DNA of 64,000 nucleotides from Neomegalonema perideroedes DSM 15528 (GTDB taxonomy: Bacteria > Pseudomonadota > Alphaproteobacteria > Rhodobacterales > Rhodobacteraceae): NCBI RefSeq assembly GCF_000374145.1, contig NZ_KB893654.1, forward strand, positions 708,995 to 772,994, read 5' to 3'. Within the stretch, counting starts at the first letter, position 1. The number at the start of each line of letters is the position of its first letter. Shown here in pieces: positions 24,936 through 33,459 of the stretch. Position numbers and translations under genes: made by a program. The notes under the pieces were generated by a model that saw only the letters and a program-made list of their open reading frames with translations, searched no databases and had not been told where the DNA came from.

Positions 24936-25921
24936 GCTATGGCGGACTCATGGCGGCTTTAGCCGCCTTGGTCGCGGCGCTGTTCTGCGCCTCTCTGCTG
25001 ATCGGGCCGGGGGCCATAGGTCTGGCGGACAGCCTCGACGCGCTTTTGCGCGGACGCGGCGAGGCCGTGACGCTGGTCATGCGCGAGATCCGCCTGCCGA
25101 GGGCTTTGCTCGGGGTCATGGTGGGGGCGGCGCTCGGAGCCTCCGGCGCGGCCTTGCAGGGCTTTTTGCGCAATCCCCTCGCCGAGCCCGGATTGATCGG
25201 CGTCTCCGCCATGGCGAGCCTCGGGGCGGTGATCTCGTTGCAGACGGGGCTGGCGGCGGCTTTCGCTCTGGCCTTGCCTTTGGCGGCTCTGGCGGGGGCT
25301 CTGGCGGCGGCCTTGCTGATTCTCGTCATGGCGGGGCCGCGCGGGGCGGCGCTGACGCTGATTCTCGGCGGGGTGGCGATTTCGGCTCTGGGCGGGGCCG
25401 CGAGCGCTTTGGTTCTGAGCCTCTCGCCCAATCCCTTCGCCGCCGCCGAGATCGTCTTTTGGACGATGGGATCTCTGGCGGACCGCTCGATGGTCCATGT
25501 GGGGCTGATGGCGCCTTTCTTCCTGATCGGGCTGGCGCTTCTGGCGCCGCTCGGGCGGGGGCTGGACGCGCTCACCCTCGGCGAGGACGCCGCCGAGGCC
25601 ATGGGCGTGAGCCTGCGGCGTCTGCGTCTGACGCTCGTGGCGGCGACGGCGGCGCTGGTCGGCTCCGCCACGGCGGTGGCGGGCGGGATCGGCTTCGTCG
25701 GGCTGGCGGCGCCGCATTTGTTGCGGCGGGCGGTGGGCGGCGCGCCCTCGCGGCTGATTCCGGCGGCGGCGCTCGGAGGCGCGGTCCTCGTGCTGGCCGC
25801 CGACGTGGCGGTGCGCGTGATCGCGCCGGATCGGGACCTCAAGCTGGGCGTGATGACGGCGCTGGTGGGGGCGCCTTTCTTCCTGCATCTGATCGCGCGG
25901 GCGCGGCGGGAGGGCTTATGA
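24932..25921 (+). CDS. btuC: Cobalamin ABC transporter permease BtuC (FecCD family)
   Basis: 329 aa, about ten transmembrane helices. FecCD motifs are clear: MREIRLPRALLGVMVGAALGASGAALQGFLRNPLAEPGLIGVSAMASLGAVI, WTMGSLADRS, LGEDAAEAMGVSLRRLRL and GGIGFVGLAAPHLLRRAVGG, the last two being the contact region for the ATPase. The start overlaps btuF. The matching ATPase BtuD would be expected next, but only a short open frame follows. Confidence 0.92.
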   Translation: MSYGGLMAALAALVAALFCASLLIGPGAIGLADSLDALLRGRGEAVTLVMREIRLPRALLGVMVGAALGASGAALQGFLRNPLAEPGLIGVSAMASLGAVISLQTGLAAAFALALPLAALAGALAAALLILVMAGPRGAALTLILGGVAISALGGAASALVLSLSPNPFAAAEIVFWTMGSLADRSMVHVGLMAPFFLIGLALLAPLGRGLDALTLGEDAAEAMGVSLRRLRLTLVAATAALVGSATAVAGGIGFVGLAAPHLLRRAVGGAPSRLIPAAALGGAVLVLAADVAVRVIAPDRDLKLGVMTALVGAPFFLHLIARARREGL

Positions 25922-26043
25922 CGCCCGCCTTCAGGCGTCGTCTTCGGCTCTGCAACCTGAAGGTTTGTCGGCGTCGCGGCGGCTTTCCTTCCCGGAATGC
26001 GCGGGACGCCAAACAAAAGGCGTGGAAAACTGGAGGATTTTAA
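25918..26043 (+). pseudogene. 41-codon ORF overlapping btuC stop, possible btuD remnant
   Basis: ATG at 25918-25920 overlaps the btuC TGA in the ATGA pattern seen between the other btu genes. It encodes 41 residues beginning MTPAFRRRLRLCNLKVCRRRGG and then a stop at 26041-26043. The RLCNLKVCRRRGG segment faintly resembles the N-terminal strands of ABC ATPases (L-x-NL-x-V-x-RGG). No Walker motif follows. It could be a decayed start of btuD or simply chance coding. The remaining 200 bp hold no gene. Confidence 0.35.
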
Positions 26044-26168
26044 GAATGAGGGGCCGCCGCGCGTTCGCCATAATTCGCCTCATTTTGACCCATCGCCGAT
26101 GAGCCCTCGCAAGAGCGGCGCAGGAGGTTCGGCGGCCTGAGAGGCGGCGGAGGAGGGGGGAGGACGTC

Positions 26169-26206
26169 AAAAAACGCAAAGAGCCTGAGGGCGCTTTGCG
26201 TTTTTT
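26169..26206. terminator. Strong bidirectional intrinsic terminator
   Basis: AAAAAACGCAAAG (26169-26181) and CTTTGCGTTTTTT (26194-26206) are a perfect 13-bp inverted repeat with a 12-nt loop, giving a U-run on both strands. It ends the btu operon (plus) and the TagD-like gene (minus). Confidence 0.92.
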
Positions 26207-26248
26207 GGGAATCATCAGCCTTGAAAGGAGGCGCGCGGCGCCTCGCGA

Positions 26249-26677
26249 TCACTCGGCGGCGATGGAGGAGGACCGTCCGGCGGCGCGCTCCGCCGCGGCG
26301 AGCGCGTCGCGGATCTGCGTGCTGGAAATGCCGGGGGTGCGCTGGAAGTAAGTGACTTCGCAGTAATCCTTAAGAAAATCGAATTTTCCCACCCAATCGT
26401 CGCCCATAGCGAAAACATCGGCGCGATGAGTCTGAACGTCGGAGATCTTTTGGACCCATTCCCGTTCGGGGATCACCAGATCGACGAGGCGCAAAGCTTC
26501 GAGGTCGGCTTTGCGCTCTTCATAGCTGAGCAGGGCCTTTTTGCCCTTCTGCGCGTTGAACTCGTCCGTGGAGAGAGCCACGATCAGATAGTCGCCCAGA
26601 GCGCGAGCGCGCCGCAGAAGACGGATGTGGCCGTAATGCAGAGTGTCGAAGGTTCCGTAGGTGATGACGCGCCGCAT
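26249..26677 (-). CDS. tagD: Glycerol-3-phosphate cytidylyltransferase-like nucleotidyltransferase (TagD family)
   Basis: 142 aa from the ATG at 26675-26677. TagD makes CDP-glycerol from CTP and glycerol-3-phosphate. The HxGH nucleotide site is YGTFDTLHYGHIRLLRRA (HYGH at 14-17) and the C-terminal signature is YFQRTPGISSTQIRD. GDDWVGKFDFL and the KGKKALLSYEERK segment agree with TagD/GCT. It is slightly longer than Bacillus TagD. Other cytidylyl/adenylyl transferases of this family (for example ones making CDP-ribitol or ADP-sugar precursors) cannot be excluded. Surrounding non-coding DNA is AT-rich. GpsA, which makes glycerol-3-phosphate, lies just upstream on the same strand. Confidence 0.82.
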   Translation of the reverse strand: MRRVITYGTFDTLHYGHIRLLRRARALGDYLIVALSTDEFNAQKGKKALLSYEERKADLEALRLVDLVIPEREWVQKISDVQTHRADVFAMGDDWVGKFDFLKDYCEVTYFQRTPGISSTQIRDALAAAERAAGRSSSIAAE

Positions 26678-26856
26678 GATGATGAAAACTCCTAAGCAAG
26701 TCCGTATGCCAATCCATGTCACAAAACAGTCGCGGATTGAAGAGAGAATTTACGTTCTAATTGGCTTATATCGGTAAATTTCTAGATTTCAGCCATTCTC
26801 TCCGCGAAGACAACCTCAGATTGATTTTTTGTGCGATGCAATAGCTTCGCCCCGGG
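26678..26856 (-). promoter_or_regulatory. AT-rich region upstream of TagD-like gene
   Basis: About 180 bp with unusually high AT content for this chromosome, between gpsA stop and the TagD-like start. It probably holds the promoter of the latter. No hexamer pair is clear enough to name. Confidence 0.4.
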
Positions 26857-27843
26857 CTAAGCTTCGCGCCGCAGCGGACGCGATAAAAGGCGCTCCACGG
26901 CCTCCTCCATCGGCAGCGCGCCTTTCAGCAAAGCCGAAACCATATGGGTCACGGGCAGGTCTTCGTCCGCCGCCGCCTCCGAGACGGCGTAGGCGGTCAT
27001 CACGCCCTCCACCGTGGCGTTCTCCTGCGAGAGGCGGCCGGCGCCGAAGGCCAGACCATGGCGATAATTGCGCGATTGGGTCGAGGTGCAGGTGAGGACG
27101 AGATCTCCGAAGCCCGAAAGGCCGAAGAGCGTCTCCCGGCGGGCCTTCTTGCGCGCGGCGTAGCGCACCATCTCGGCGAAGCCGCGCGTCATGAGCGCCG
27201 AGCGGGCGCTTTCGCCGAAGCCGCCGCCGATGGCCATGCCCGCCCCGATGGCCACCACGTTCTTGAGCGCGCCGCCCAATTGCGCCCCGACGGGGTCGTC
27301 GCTCAGATAAAGCCGCAGCGCGCCGGCGGAGAGCGCCGCCTGCAGGGATTCGCCCTCCGGATCCCGCGTGGCGAGGGTCAGGGCCGTGGGCTTGCCGGAG
27401 GCGATGTCTGCGGCGAAGCTCGGCCCGGTCAGAACCGCCGTGCGCGCGCCGGGGATCTCGCTTTCGACCACTTCGGTCGGCAGAAGTCCGGTGCCGCGCT
27501 CCACGCCTTTGCAGCAGGTCACGAGCATATGCCCGGCGAGCGCCGCGCGATGGGTCCGCAACAGGCCCCTCAGCGCCTGAGTCGGGACGGCCAGAAGCGC
27601 GACGCCCCCTTCGGCGCCCTCCGCGCCGAGGGCCTCGCCGATCTCTTCCGTGATTCGCAGAGAGGCCGGAAAACGCAGGCCCGGCAGATGGGCGGCGTTC
27701 TCTCGGACCCTCCGCATCTCCCTCATGCGCTCCGGGGCGCGGCCCCAAAGGACGGGAGAGGCTCCGCTCTCGGCGACGACCATGGCCAGAGCCGTGCCGA
27801 AAGCGCCTGCGCCGAGCACGGCGATGGGGGCGGGAGGCTGCAT
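26857..27843 (-). CDS. gpsA: Glycerol-3-phosphate dehydrogenase [NAD(P)+]
   Basis: 328 aa from the ATG at 27841-27843; another in-frame ATG lies ten codons upstream (27871-27873) and neither has a good ribosome site. It reduces dihydroxyacetone phosphate to sn-glycerol-3-phosphate for phospholipids. Visible motifs are the NAD fold GAGAFGTALAMVVAESG, TGPSFAADIASGKPTAL, the catalytic GALKNVVAIGAGMAIGGGFGESARSALMTRG, and SGFGDLVLTCTSTQSRNYRHG. The product feeds PlsY and the neighbouring TagD-like enzyme. Confidence 0.96.
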   Translation of the reverse strand: MQPPAPIAVLGAGAFGTALAMVVAESGASPVLWGRAPERMREMRRVRENAAHLPGLRFPASLRITEEIGEALGAEGAEGGVALLAVPTQALRGLLRTHRAALAGHMLVTCCKGVERGTGLLPTEVVESEIPGARTAVLTGPSFAADIASGKPTALTLATRDPEGESLQAALSAGALRLYLSDDPVGAQLGGALKNVVAIGAGMAIGGGFGESARSALMTRGFAEMVRYAARKKARRETLFGLSGFGDLVLTCTSTQSRNYRHGLAFGAGRLSQENATVEGVMTAYAVSEAAADEDLPVTHMVSALLKGALPMEEAVERLLSRPLRREA

Positions 27844-28214
27844 AGGGAGAACTTTCGTTGCGGCGCCGTCCATAAAGCGCCGGGGGGAACGCGAACGGAA
27901 AGAAGAAACAGGGAACGCGATGGACGAAAACGCGGTCTTCGCCGCAGCCTCGCCCAGAGGGCGCGGAGGCGAGGGGCTGGCGCGCGGTTCTTCCGCGTCG
28001 CCTCATATCGGCGTGTGTCGGTGATGGGAGACGTCCTTCGCTCAACCCTCTGCGCCCGCAAGCCGCGACTTGCGCGAAGAGGTTAGCCAGCCCGAAGGAG
28101 GGGCGCAAGCCGTCTAAAAGCGCCGAAGCCTCCGCCGGACCAGAGGCCGGCGGAGGGGGAGGGCGCGGAGATTCCTGAGACGAGGAGTTTGCGCAAAGCC
28201 GTCTCCGGGCGCGC
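27844..28214. other. 371-bp gap between gpsA and Gfo/Idh gene
   Basis: No supported gene. It contains the stem-loop at 28129-28156 near the oxidoreductase stop and presumably the gpsA promoter (minus strand). Confidence 0.5.
28129..28156 (-). terminator. Terminator-like hairpin after Gfo/Idh oxidoreductase gene
   Basis: CCTCCGCCGG (28129-28138) and CCGGCGGAGG (28147-28156) form a perfect 10-bp stem. On the minus strand a TTTT follows about 10 nt later. It lies 58 nt past the stop. Confidence 0.5.
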
Positions 28215-29861
28215 TCAGAGCTCCGAAATCTCGGGCAGTTTGAAGGGCGGACGCTCCTCCGCCCGGAGCAGCTTCGTCGCGGCGGCGGGCGCCTTGAGGA
28301 AGGGATTGGGCCCCTCCTGCAGATTCAGAAGCTTGCCGAGCGTCAGAGGCGCTTCCCCGTCGCCGGCGGCGCGGATGTTCTCGCGCAGGGCCGCGAAGCG
28401 TTCGAGAACGAATTCGGGAACCTTCAGCTTTTTGAACTCGGCGAGGATCTTGGCGTCCGTCGCCTCGGCGCCGACGCGATGCGAGATATTGCCGAAATGG
28501 CAGAGATCCCCGGAGACGATGGCGTCGTCCAGAGCGGCGAGCGCCTCCGCCGCCTGATTCTTGCGGATCGCCCTGAGGAAGGCGGCGGCGTGATTGCCCT
28601 GTTTGCCCTCGAAGACCGAGATCGGGGTGAAGTCCGGCGCGCAGAGCGTGGCCGCGCCCGACTTATAGACGATCACGCCCTTCTCGCCGTGGAAGACCAC
28701 GGCGTTCTCCATGCCCCGATAGGGCTGGGGCTCCACGCCGAGCACGTCCTGCAGAATCCAGAGATCGCCGTAACGATGCAGCGCGAGCTGGTTGTTGGGC
28801 GTTTCGGAGGGGTCGGGCCGACCGAATCGGCCGCCGACGCTCAGCGCGAGATCGCCGCGCCCTTCGAGGCCCAGCGCCATGCGGACCGCGTCGATGCGGT
28901 GCACGCCGTTGTTGCCGAGCGCGCCGTTGCCGAAATCCCAGAACCAATGCCAGTGATAATGGAATTTGGAGCGCGTCAGCGGGCGGTCGGGGCGGGGGCC
29001 CAGCCAGAGGTCGTAATCCACGCTCTCGGGCACCTGCATGTCGTTCGACAAGGGCAGGGGCGCGCGGTTCTTGTGGATGACGCAATGGGCCAGCGTGACC
29101 TTGCCCAATCCGCCCGAGCGCATGAATTCGCCCGCCGCCGCCAGAGAGGCGTTCGAGCGCAATTGCGTGCCCGGCATGACCACCTTGCCGGATTTCGCCG
29201 CCGCGGCTCTGAGGATCGGCCCTTCGAAGAAGGCGTGCGTGACCGGCTTCTCGACATAGACGTGCTTGCCCGCCTTCAGCGCCTCGACGGCGGCCAGAGC
29301 ATGCCAGTGATGCGGCGTGCAGACGACCGCCGCGTCCACCTGCGGATCCAGAAGGGCCTCGCGGAAATCGACGACGACTTCGGGCGTCTCGCCGGTCAGG
29401 GCCTTGAGCTCCTTCGCCCGGGCGGCGCCGCGCTTGGAGTCCACGTCGGCGACATAGGCGATGCGGCTGTCCGGCAGCTTCGCCCAGCCCGAGAGCGACT
29501 TGGTCCCATGCATGCCGCCGCCGATGAAGACCAGCCGCAGCGGCTCGGGGCCTTTGGCCTCGGCGGGTTTTTTCGGCTTGGCGCCCGGGGCGGGGGCCTG
29601 AGCTTTAGGCCCGGAGGTTTTGGGTTCGGAGGCTTTTGCGGGGGGCTTGGCCCCCGCCGCGCTTTTGGAGGCTTGAGGCGCGGGGGCCTTCTCGGGGGCC
29701 TTGGGGGCTTCGGGGGCCTTGGGGGCTTCGGGGGTTTTGGGGGCCGAGGGTTTGGCGGCGGCTAAGGCCGTCTTCAGACTCGCGACCTCGACCGTCAGGC
29801 GATCCAGACGTTGGTCGAGCGCGAGGAGAAGGGCGCGAATCTCGTCATTGGAGGTCGTCAT
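28215..29861 (-). CDS. Gfo/Idh/MocA-family oxidoreductase with N-terminal coiled coil and Pro/Ala/Lys linker
   Basis: 548 aa. The catalytic part begins at about residue 107: LRLVFIGGGMHGTKSLSGWAKL is the NAD(P) fold, then VVCTPHHWHALAAVEALKAGKHVYVEKPVTH carries the conserved EKP lysine, and HYHWHWFWDFGNGALGNNGVHRIDAVRMALG follows, as in Gfo/Idh proteins often found in planctomycete-like and glycan-related sets. Unusually, about 105 residues precede it: a short heptad helix (EIRALLLALDQRLDRLTVEVASLKTALAAA) and a low-complexity linker with APKAPE repeats. No signal peptide is seen. The substrate is unknown. The typical family is about 350-450 aa, so the N-terminus is an addition. Confidence 0.85.
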   Translation of the reverse strand: MTTSNDEIRALLLALDQRLDRLTVEVASLKTALAAAKPSAPKTPEAPKAPEAPKAPEKAPAPQASKSAAGAKPPAKASEPKTSGPKAQAPAPGAKPKKPAEAKGPEPLRLVFIGGGMHGTKSLSGWAKLPDSRIAYVADVDSKRGAARAKELKALTGETPEVVVDFREALLDPQVDAAVVCTPHHWHALAAVEALKAGKHVYVEKPVTHAFFEGPILRAAAAKSGKVVMPGTQLRSNASLAAAGEFMRSGGLGKVTLAHCVIHKNRAPLPLSNDMQVPESVDYDLWLGPRPDRPLTRSKFHYHWHWFWDFGNGALGNNGVHRIDAVRMALGLEGRGDLALSVGGRFGRPDPSETPNNQLALHRYGDLWILQDVLGVEPQPYRGMENAVVFHGEKGVIVYKSGAATLCAPDFTPISVFEGKQGNHAAAFLRAIRKNQAAEALAALDDAIVSGDLCHFGNISHRVGAEATDAKILAEFKKLKVPEFVLERFAALRENIRAAGDGEAPLTLGKLLNLQEGPNPFLKAPAAATKLLRAEERPPFKLPEISEL

Positions 29862-30269
29862 GCCGTTTTAACCACTCCTAAAAAAGCAAAGCGGGGCTTC
29901 GGGCGCGAGGTCGAAGCCTGAGATCGAGCGGGAGCGTCGCGGAAGCCGCGACCGGAACGCGAAGGCCGCAGCCTCGACAGGTCTCCGCCGGAGACGGCCG
30001 TTTCCCCATCGGGAGGAAGCTTTCGCGCATTCGACCCCGAATTCCGCGAGGCTCCGCCTTCGGCGCGCTCAGGACCGCACCTGCGCTTGATCCTGCGCCG
30101 AAGTCAAGGAGAAGTCGGCGCTCCTGCGCGGAAAGCGGGAGAGGCGCGCAAGGACAGGGGGGCGGCGCATGAGGCGTTTTGACGAAGCCGGAAATATCCT
30201 CTAGCGTCCGGGAACGGATGGATCCCCATTCGTCTCTGAAGAGCGTTTTCGGGAGGGAGCGACAGCCGC
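29862..30269. other. 408-bp divergent intergenic region (Gfo/Idh gene and kynU)
   Basis: No gene seen. It must hold the promoters of the divergent oxidoreductase and kyn genes. Local stem-loops such as GTCTCC/GGAGAC near 29982-29996 are present, but no recognisable operator. Confidence 0.5.
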
Positions 30270-31466
30270 ATGAAGACGGATTTCTCAGCCACGCGCGCGA
30301 TGTTCGATCTGCCTGAAGGCGTGATCTATCTGGACGGCAACTCCCTCGGCCCCCTGCCGAAGGCGGCGCAGGCGCGCGTCGCCGAGGTCGTCGGGAGGGA
30401 ATGGGGCGGGATGCTGATCCGCGGCTGGACTCAGGCCGGATGGATGGAGCAGCCGCGCCGCCTGGGCGACCGGATCGCCCGGCTGATCGGCGCCGAGCCC
30501 GGATCCGTGGTCATGGGCGACACTTTGTCGATCAAGGTCTATCAGGCCCTGGCCTCGGCGCTGGAGATGAACGCCGGGCGCCGGGTCGTCGTGTCGGATT
30601 CGGGGAATTTCCCCTCGGATCTCTATATGGCGCAGGGGCTTCTGCGCAGCCTCGGGCCGGATTATCAGCTGCGGGTGGTCGCGCCCGAAGAGGTGCCGGG
30701 CGCTTTGGACGACGACGTGGCCGCTCTGATGCTCACCGAGGTGGATTACCGCACCGGCCGCAAATACGACATGGCGGCTCTGACCGCCCGAGCCCATGAG
30801 GTCGGCGCCTTGGCCCTCTGGGATCTGGCCCATTCCGCCGGGGCTCTGCCGGTGCGTCTGGCGGAGGCCCGCGCCGATTTCGCCGTGGGCTGCACCTATA
30901 AATATCTCAATTCCGGCCCCGGAGGCCCGGCCTTCATCTACGTCGCGCCGCGCCACGCCGAGACGGCGCGTCCGGCTCTGGCGGGCTGGATGGGCCATGA
31001 GGCGCCTTTCGCCTTCGATCCCGATTACCGGCCGGGCCGGGGAATCGAGCGGATGCGGGTGGGCACGCCGCCGATTCTTCAGTTGGCGGCTCTGGAGGCC
31101 GCGCTGGAGGTCTGGGACCATGTGGACATGCGGGATCTCCGCGCCCGCTCTCTGGAGCTGGGCGACCGCTTCATCGCCGGAGTCGAGGCGGCTTGTCCGG
31201 ATCTGGTCCTCGCCACGCCCCGCGTCCATGAGGAGCGCGGGAGTCAGGTCAGCTTCCGCCATCCCGAGGGCTACGCCGTCATGCAGGCCCTGATCGCCGA
31301 AGGCGTGATCGGCGATTTCCGCGCCCCCGACATCCTGCGCTTCGGCTTCACGCCGCTGTATCTCGGGCTTGAGGAGGTCGACCGCGCCGTGGAGATCCTC
31401 GCGCGGATCATGGCTGAAAAGCTCTGGGACCGCCCCGAGTTCAAAACCCGGGCCGTCGTGACATGA
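30270..31466 (+). CDS. kynU: Kynureninase
   Basis: 398 aa PLP enzyme that cleaves L-kynurenine to anthranilate and L-alanine. Diagnostic segments are [56 protein letters not shown] and the PLP-lysine site [15 protein letters not shown], followed by [31 protein letters not shown]. Full length, cytoplasmic. It leads the kyn gene set with 145 bp to the dioxygenase gene, so co-transcription is likely but not certain. Confidence 0.97.
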   Translation: MKTDFSATRAMFDLPEGVIYLDGNSLGPLPKAAQARVAEVVGREWGGMLIRGWTQAGWMEQPRRLGDRIARLIGAEPGSVVMGDTLSIKVYQALASALEMNAGRRVVVSDSGNFPSDLYMAQGLLRSLGPDYQLRVVAPEEVPGALDDDVAALMLTEVDYRTGRKYDMAALTARAHEVGALALWDLAHSAGALPVRLAEARADFAVGCTYKYLNSGPGGPAFIYVAPRHAETARPALAGWMGHEAPFAFDPDYRPGRGIERMRVGTPPILQLAALEAALEVWDHVDMRDLRARSLELGDRFIAGVEAACPDLVLATPRVHEERGSQVSFRHPEGYAVMQALIAEGVIGDFRAPDILRFGFTPLYLGLEEVDRAVEILARIMAEKLWDRPEFKTRAVVT

Positions 31467-31611
31467 GGCGCCGCGCCGAGCTTCCTCCTGTCTGCCGTCC
31501 GGCGGGATGGATCGCCGTTTTGCGGCGGCTCGGCCTGTTCTCGCTCTTCCGCCAGCTGGATTCGCGCGCGCTCTGAGCCCGCATCCCGCCATTCCGGAAC
31601 ACGAGAAGACC

Positions 31612-32442
31612 ATGAGCTATGATCCCGCCAAAGACGGCGCCCAGACGGATTTCCAAAGCCGGATGTCCTATGGCGACTACCTTCGGCTCGACCAGATTCT
31701 GAGCGCGCAGCGCCCGCTCTCCCGCGCGCATGACGAGATGCTTTTCATCGTCCAGCATCAGACCTCCGAGCTGTGGATGAAGCTGGCGCTGCATGAGATC
31801 GACGCGGCGCGGGCCGCCGTCGCGGGAGACCGCGCCCCGGAGGCGGCGAAGATCCTCGCGCGCGTTTCGCGGATCTTCGAGCAGCTCAATTCCGCATGGG
31901 ACGTGCTGCGCACCCTGACTCCGGTGGAGTACGGCGGCTTTCGCGAGGATCTGGCGCAAAGCTCCGGCTTTCAGTCGCATCAATATCGGCTGATCGAATA
32001 CGCCGTGGGCAACCGCAACCTCGCCATGCTGAAGCCCCACGCCCATCGACCCGATCTTCTGGCGCCGCTGGAGGCGGAATTGGCCCGGCCCTCGCTTTAC
32101 GACGAGGTTTTGCGCTTTCTGGCGCGGCGCGGGCTGCCCGTCCCCGAGACGGCGCTGAACCGCGATCTGCGCCGGACATGGACCACCGACGAGGGGGTCA
32201 TGGCGGTCTGGGAGACGGTTTACCGCGATCCCGCGACCCATTGGGCGGGCTATGAATTGGGCGAGAAGCTGGTGGATTTCGAGGATTATTTCCGTCGCTG
32301 GCGCTTCAACCACGTCACGACGGTCGAAAGGATCATCGGCTTCAAGCGCGGCACGGGCGGCACGGCGGGCGTCAGCTATCTGCGCCGCATGCTGGAGGTG
32401 GAGCTTTTCCCCGAACTCTGGGGCCTGCGCTCGCGGCTGTGA
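31612..32442 (+). CDS. kynA: Tryptophan 2,3-dioxygenase
   Basis: 276 aa haem dioxygenase that opens the indole ring of L-tryptophan to N-formylkynurenine. Motifs: [35 protein letters not shown] with the active-site His, [29 protein letters not shown], and [33 protein letters not shown] containing the haem-ligand His and the flexible GTGGT loop. The ATG follows GAGAAG; an open extension upstream is not part of the family. Confidence 0.97.
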   Translation: MSYDPAKDGAQTDFQSRMSYGDYLRLDQILSAQRPLSRAHDEMLFIVQHQTSELWMKLALHEIDAARAAVAGDRAPEAAKILARVSRIFEQLNSAWDVLRTLTPVEYGGFREDLAQSSGFQSHQYRLIEYAVGNRNLAMLKPHAHRPDLLAPLEAELARPSLYDEVLRFLARRGLPVPETALNRDLRRTWTTDEGVMAVWETVYRDPATHWAGYELGEKLVDFEDYFRRWRFNHVTTVERIIGFKRGTGGTAGVSYLRRMLEVELFPELWGLRSRL

Positions 32443-32470
32443 CCCGCGGAGCCTGACAAGGAGACGGCGC

Positions 32471-33298
32471 ATGGCCGCGGATCGCATCGACTGGGACGAC
32501 GCTTTTTCGAATATGGCCCATATCCCCGGCTCGGAGGCTCTGCCGGGCCTCTGGGCGGCGCAGGCGGCGGAATATCGCGCGCGGCTCGGGGGGGCTCTGC
32601 GGGAGATTTCCTATGGCGCGGGCGAAAGGCGCCGGCTGGATCTGATTCTCCCGGAGGGGCGGCCGAAGGGTCTGGCCGTCTTCATCCATGGCGGCTTTTG
32701 GCTGGCCTTCGGGAAAGCCGACTGGACCCATCTCGCGGAGGGCGCGCGGGCGCGCGGCTGGGCCGTGGCTCTGCCGGGCTACACGCTGGCCCCGGAGGCC
32801 CGGATCTCGCAGACGACCCGCGAGATCGGCGAGGCTCTGGGCGCGGCGGCGGCTCTGGTCGAGGGGCCGATCCGGCTGACGGGCCATTCGGCGGGCGGGC
32901 ATCTCGCGACCCGCATGATCTGCGACGACAGCCCCTTGTCCGCCGACGTTCTGGCGCGGGTGGAGAAAGTCCTCTCCATCAGCGGCGTGCATGACCTGCG
33001 GCCTCTGCGCCGCACGAAGATGAACGAGAAGCTGCGCCTGACTCCCGAGGAGGCCGCCGCCGAGAGTCCCGTCCTGCGCGATCCGCTGGGCGCGCCGCGT
33101 CTGACCTGCTGGGTCGGAGCGGCGGAGCGTCCGGAGTTTCTGCGCCAGTCGCGGCTGATGGCGATGATCTGGGCGGGGCTCGACGCGAGGACCGATCTGG
33201 TCGAGGAGCCGGAGCGGAATCATTTCTCCATCCTCGAAGGGCTGAGGCGTCCGGATTCGCCGCTTCTGGAGGCTGTATTCGAGAAGCCTCCGGTCTGA
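32471..33298 (+). CDS. Alpha/beta-hydrolase, probable kynurenine formamidase (arylformamidase)
   Basis: 275 aa; AAGGAG lies seven bases before the ATG. The alpha/beta-hydrolase fold is plain: oxyanion-hole HGGFWLAFGKADW, nucleophile elbow GHSAGGHLATRM, and late acid/base residues with NHFSILEGL providing the His. This resembles eukaryotic-type arylformamidase (AFMID) rather than the metal-dependent KynB common in bacteria. Position directly after kynU and kynA argues that it hydrolyses N-formylkynurenine to kynurenine, completing the route to anthranilate. The activity is inferred from context. Confidence 0.82.
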   Translation: MAADRIDWDDAFSNMAHIPGSEALPGLWAAQAAEYRARLGGALREISYGAGERRRLDLILPEGRPKGLAVFIHGGFWLAFGKADWTHLAEGARARGWAVALPGYTLAPEARISQTTREIGEALGAAAALVEGPIRLTGHSAGGHLATRMICDDSPLSADVLARVEKVLSISGVHDLRPLRRTKMNEKLRLTPEEAAAESPVLRDPLGAPRLTCWVGAAERPEFLRQSRLMAMIWAGLDARTDLVEEPERNHFSILEGLRRPDSPLLEAVFEKPPV

Positions 33299-33459
33299 GC
33301 TTCGTCTCCGTCGCGCAGGGGAAGGCTTCCTGAAGGGCGAGTCCGCGCGCCCGACCGCCTTCCGCGCGCGAAATTTCTTGCGCCTGCGCTCTTCGGCGTG
33401 AAGGATGCCCGGCGCGAGGGCTCCTTCCGGAGCGGAGACGGCGAGAGCGGAGGGGACAT

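Noticed and set aside
25931-26215. 94-codon minus-strand frame downstream of btuC
   Set aside because: Arg-rich without domain features, crosses the strong bidirectional terminator, and has no ribosome site.
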